From Cyanobacteriota bacterium (lineage in GTDB: Bacteria > Cyanobacteriota > Cyanobacteriia > Phormidesmidales > Phormidesmidaceae): DNA of 7,323 bases. How positions within the stretch are numbered: the stretch's first letter is position 1; each line of letters starts with the position of its first letter. The position numbers were made by a program, and so were the translations under genes. This document shows, one piece after another, positions 5,535-7,323 of the stretch. The DNA lies in assembly GCA_027483425.1 (NCBI GenBank), contig JAIXUR010000215.1, positions 1 through 7,323 on the forward strand. The letters run 5' to 3'. Under the pieces are notes generated by a model that was not told where the DNA came from, ran no database searches, and saw only the letters and a program-made list of their open reading frames with translations.

Positions 5535-6620
5535 ATGCCCGACTCGCTTTCTCAACCTTCCAGTACTGGCCACCGCGACGGAGCCATGGCCCTAACCACC
5601 CCACCGGGGGCAGAGCCGACCCATGCTGACGCCCTGGCTGGCGACCCTAACCACGACCTGGGGCATTCCCCCAGCCATCACCATCACCACGGCCCCGGCC
5701 ATGGCCACACCCACGGGGCCATCGACCCCGAGATTGCCAGTTCCGAGCGCGGCCTGTGGGCGGTGAAGTGGTCGTTTGTGGGGCTGGCGATCACGGCGAT
5801 CGCCCAGGCCGTTGTCTTTGCCCTCTCGGGCAGTGTCGCCCTAATGGCCGAGCTGATCCACAACGCGGGCGATGCCCTCACCTCGGTACCGCTGGGGGTG
5901 GCGTTTTTGCTCACCCGTGCTAAGCCGTCGCCCCGCTTTGCCTACGGCTACGGCAAGGCAGAAGATCTGGCCGGGGTGGCGATCGTGGCGATCATTTTCT
6001 TGAGTGCCTTGATTACTGGCTACGAGTCCCTAGAGCGCCTGCGACAGCCCCAGCCCCTCGACCATCTAGGGGCCTTGGCGGCGGCGGCCATCATCGGCTT
6101 CATCGGCAATGAGTGGGTAGCCCTGTTTCGTCTGCGGGTGGGGCGCGAGATCAACAGCGCGGCCCTGGTGGCCGATGGGCTCCACGCCCGAGCCGATGGG
6201 CTGGTCAGCCTGGCGGTGTTGGTCAGCGCATTGGGGGTATGGCTGGGCTACCCCTGGGCCGACCCGGTGATGGGGGTGGTGATTACCCTGGTGCTGCTGC
6301 GGGTGGTGTGGCAGTCGGCTCAAACGGTGTTTACCCGCCTGTTGGATGGAGTAGAGCCGGATGTGGTGCATCGTCTGCACCACGAAATTGACCATGGACT
6401 GGCGGATGCGGCGGCGACGGTCACCCAGGTGAAGGCTCGGTGGCTGGGGCATCGTCTGCACAGCGAGATCGCTCTGGGGGTTGACCCTGGGCTGTCGGTG
6501 GCGGGGGGAGAGGCGATCGCCGCCCAGGTCAGCGCCCACCTGCAAGCGCACATTCCCTACCTAGCGGCAGCGACCATCCACCTACACCCCCTCCCCCAGC
6601 CCGAACCCGATCAAGCCTAG
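5535..6620 (+). CDS. Cation diffusion facilitator (CDF) family metal exporter, zinc-type
   Basis: CDF proteins are dimeric proton-coupled antiporters that export Zn2+ and related divalent metals from the cytoplasm. From the ATG at 5535 this copy has 361 residues. A histidine-rich N-terminal tail comes first (about 40-60, including HHHHH and HGHTHG), then six predicted helices (about 77-99, 101-126, 145-165, 178-199, 210-238, 242-265) and a cytoplasmic C-terminal domain from about 272 with further histidines. The transport-site pairs are visible: HNAGD in helix 2 (H109, D113) and HARAD in helix 5 (H217, D221), the two-His/two-Asp pattern typical of zinc-type CDFs. Start choice is uncertain: GTG 5481 (379 residues), ATG 5535, or ATG 5586 (344 residues, GGAG nearby but only 2 bp away). 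The transmembrane core is unaffected. It diverges from the aldehyde dehydrogenase and converges with the hypothetical gene. No metal-sensor gene is seen beside it, so its regulation is unknown. Confidence 0.92.
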   Translation: MPDSLSQPSSTGHRDGAMALTTPPGAEPTHADALAGDPNHDLGHSPSHHHHHGPGHGHTHGAIDPEIASSERGLWAVKWSFVGLAITAIAQAVVFALSGSVALMAELIHNAGDALTSVPLGVAFLLTRAKPSPRFAYGYGKAEDLAGVAIVAIIFLSALITGYESLERLRQPQPLDHLGALAAAAIIGFIGNEWVALFRLRVGREINSAALVADGLHARADGLVSLAVLVSALGVWLGYPWADPVMGVVITLVLLRVVWQSAQTVFTRLLDGVEPDVVHRLHHEIDHGLADAAATVTQVKARWLGHRLHSEIALGVDPGLSVAGGEAIAAQVSAHLQAHIPYLAAATIHLHPLPQPEPDQA

Positions 6621-6655
6621 GGGCTGCCGTACTGCGACAGGCCGGATTTCTGTAG

Positions 6656-6679
6656 TTTTAGCCCAGTCTGGGGGAAAAA
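6656..6679. terminator. Possible bidirectional terminator between convergent genes
   Basis: The 92-bp gap between the CDF gene and the convergent hypothetical gene holds TTTTAGCCC followed by AGTCT and GGGGGAAAA. CCC/GGG with flanking TTTT/AAAA gives a short, near-symmetric stem that would end in a T-rich run on the minus strand. The GC part is only three pairs, so the call is weak. Confidence 0.3.
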
Positions 6680-6712
6680 CACCAGGAGTTCCTCCCCTTG
6701 ACCGGGTGAGGC

Positions 6713-7036
6713 TTACTCTAGAAACACAGTTTTGGTCATGATCACCATCCACTGGTTGGGTGTTTGGGCGGCAGTTCTTCCTAGGGAGGCGTCGCCAAGG
6801 GCCCCACTGGGCGGCACGGGGATAGGGTCGCTCCAGTCGTTGGGGTCGGCGTAGCCGATCGAATGGAGGATTTTGATGGTGCGGTCTAGGGCGGCGAGGC
6901 TGCCGTAGAGCATATGGCGCACTTTCTCGGGGGCGAGGGGCCGGGTGCCTGGGTTGGTTGCCCCGGATCTGGGCGGCAGCGGCAGTGAGTCGGCCCCTGG
7001 GTTATCGCTGGGGCCTGGTTCGAAAGAGTCAAACAT
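6713..7036 (-). CDS. Small hypothetical protein, probably conserved in cyanobacteria
   Basis: This 107-residue protein starts at the ATG at 7036; an AAGGA lies about 10 bp upstream. A TTG at 7087 would add 17 residues but is less likely. The N-terminal third (about 1-35) is rich in Pro, Gly, Ser and Asn and is probably disordered. A helix-prone core follows (about 36-62: EKVRHMLYGSLAALDRTIKI, then LHSIGYADPNDW), then another Pro/Gly/Ala-rich linker and a short hydrophobic end, WMVIMTKTVFLE (96-107). No signal peptide or transmembrane helix is present, so it should be cytosolic. The core and tail remind me of a short uncharacterised protein found in many cyanobacteria, but I cannot name a family. 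The compact core, coding-like composition and plausible ribosome binding site support a real gene. It converges with the CDF transporter. Confidence 0.7.
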   Translation of the reverse strand: MFDSFEPGPSDNPGADSLPLPPRSGATNPGTRPLAPEKVRHMLYGSLAALDRTIKILHSIGYADPNDWSDPIPVPPSGALGDASLGRTAAQTPNQWMVIMTKTVFLE

Positions 7037-7104
7037 CGGTTCTGTTTCCTTGTTGTGGGTGAACAAGCCCTGCAACGCAAGTCCCAACCTATAGAGAAGG
7101 GGTG

Positions 7105-7231
7105 TTCCTCTTTGGGGAGGGGCAGGGGTGGGTCAACCCAGGCCACAGGCCACTTGCTCACGGCCAGCGACCTGCCCTACGGATAAGACAGACCCACCCC
7201 GCCCTGCGGGCACCCCTCCGAGGGAGGGGAA
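7105..7231. repeat. Imperfect palindromic intergenic repeat element, 127 bp
   Basis: GGGGTGGGTC (7125-7134) and GACCCACCCC (7191-7200) are a perfect 10-bp inverted repeat with 56 bp between them. Farther out, GGAGGGG (7116-7122) mirrors CCCCTCC (7213-7219), and the ends TTCC (7105) and GGAA (7231) also mirror. The right arm carries an extra 10 bp with its own small hairpin (CCCGC/GCGGG, 7198-7210) and ends in a 7-bp stem with a GAG loop, CCCCTCC/GGAGGGG (7213-7229). Such GC-rich palindromes resemble dispersed intergenic repeats of cyanobacterial genomes; no transposase is present. Being dispersed is an inference that one window cannot show. Confidence 0.6.
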
Positions 7232-7257
7232 AGGGCGGAGGAAAACAGAACGCGAAA

Positions 7258-7318
7258 ACCCTAGCCACCCACGCTTGACGTGCAAACTGAGGGGGCTAGG
7301 GTACCATTTACCGTAGCC
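7258..7318. repeat. Competing inverted repeats at the window edge
   Basis: Three related segments lie here: ACCCTAGCC (7258-7266), GGCTAGGGTA (7294-7303) and TACCGTAGCC (7309-7318). The middle one pairs perfectly over 9 bp with the first, or over 10 bp with one mismatch with the third (5-nt loop CCATT). The two pairings exclude each other. They could be operator half-sites on DNA or alternative stems in RNA; the gene they would serve lies outside the window. Confidence 0.6.
7275..7302 (+). promoter_or_regulatory. Possible promoter reading out of the window
   Basis: TTGACG (7275-7280, five of six matches to the -35 consensus), a 16-bp spacer and TAGGGT (7297-7302; matches at the first, second and last positions of the -10) point rightward. 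The -10 lies inside the middle arm of the edge inverted repeats, a classic place for a repressor to act. The target gene would start beyond 7323. Confidence 0.3.
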
Positions 7319-7323
7319 TCGCA

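Larger units (their letters stand above)
7037..7323. other. Gene-free right end with repeat structures
   Basis: I see no supported gene in these 287 bp. The stretch holds the 5' region of the minus-strand hypothetical gene (a TATAGG near 7096-7091 could be its -10, without a clear -35), a 127-bp imperfect palindromic element (7105-7231), a 7-bp tandem duplication CAGGCCA (7139-7152), and nested inverted repeats with a possible plus-strand promoter near the edge. An open frame on the plus strand at 7128-7316 is rich in Pro, Arg and Thr and crosses these repeats, so it is probably not coding. Confidence 0.6.

Noticed and set aside
5356..5604. Minus-strand open frame with Leu-Ala-Gly repeats
   Set aside because: The repeats are a by-product of the 9-bp tandem array, whose unit is a multiple of three. 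The frame overlaps the start of the CDF gene and has no recognisable domain.
6066..6551. 161-codon minus-strand open frame within the CDF gene
   Set aside because: It is antisense to conserved transmembrane and C-terminal regions of the transporter; the Gln/His/Pro-rich translation matches no family.
7139..7152. CAGGCCA duplicated in tandem, considered as a heptamer repeat array
   Set aside because: Only two copies are present, too few to separate from chance in GC-rich DNA.
7128..7316. 62-codon plus-strand open frame at the right edge
   Set aside because: It runs through the palindromic element and inverted repeats, and its Pro/Arg/Thr-rich translation looks non-coding.
7204..7323. Possible tRNA or other structured RNA at the right end
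   Set aside because: The stems do not make a cloverleaf and no T-loop or anticodon arm motif is visible; the region is better explained by inverted repeats.

Overview
The window looks like cyanobacterial chromosomal DNA. At least 14 perfect copies of the HIP1 octamer GCGATCGC are spread over 7.3 kb, the base composition is GC-rich, and the encoded families (an FtsH of the cyanobacterial type, a membrane-anchored triple-SLH protein, a small cyanobacterial-looking hypothetical) fit a filamentous or Leptolyngbya/Synechococcus-like lineage. The genus cannot be fixed from this sequence alone.

Layout from left to right: (1) the 5' part of a minus-strand gene for a secreted or membrane-anchored protein, cut by the window edge; (2) a 280-bp divergent intergenic region; (3) a plus-strand gene for a membrane-anchored, proline-rich protein with three SLH repeats; (4) a minus-strand ftsH that converges on it, the two genes sharing a CTAG as overlapping stop codons; (5) a minus-strand YkvA/DUF1232 small membrane protein, followed in its own transcription direction by a 9-bp inverted repeat; (6) a minus-strand aldehyde dehydrogenase of a little-studied cyanobacterial type; (7) a divergent intergenic region with a 9-bp tandem repeat array; (8) a plus-strand cation diffusion facilitator (zinc-type metal exporter) with a histidine-rich N-terminus; (9) a minus-strand gene for a 107-residue conserved-looking hypothetical; (10) a gene-free right end holding a 127-bp imperfect palindromic element and a set of competing inverted repeats at the window edge.

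The genes do not form one pathway. Several concern the cell envelope or membranes: SLH protein (peptidoglycan/outer-membrane link), FtsH (membrane protein quality control), DUF1232 protein and CDF transporter (metal export). The aldehyde dehydrogenase is a soluble NAD(P)-dependent enzyme. The three consecutive minus-strand genes (aldehyde dehydrogenase, DUF1232, ftsH) could in principle be partly co-transcribed, but the 95- and 162-bp gaps with hairpins between them argue for separate units.

I see no mobile element genes, CRISPR array, tRNA or rRNA, and no convincing new multi-gene system. The parts most worth a second look are non-coding: the edge element with mutually exclusive hairpins, the palindromic repeat element, and the 9-bp tandem array between two divergent genes.
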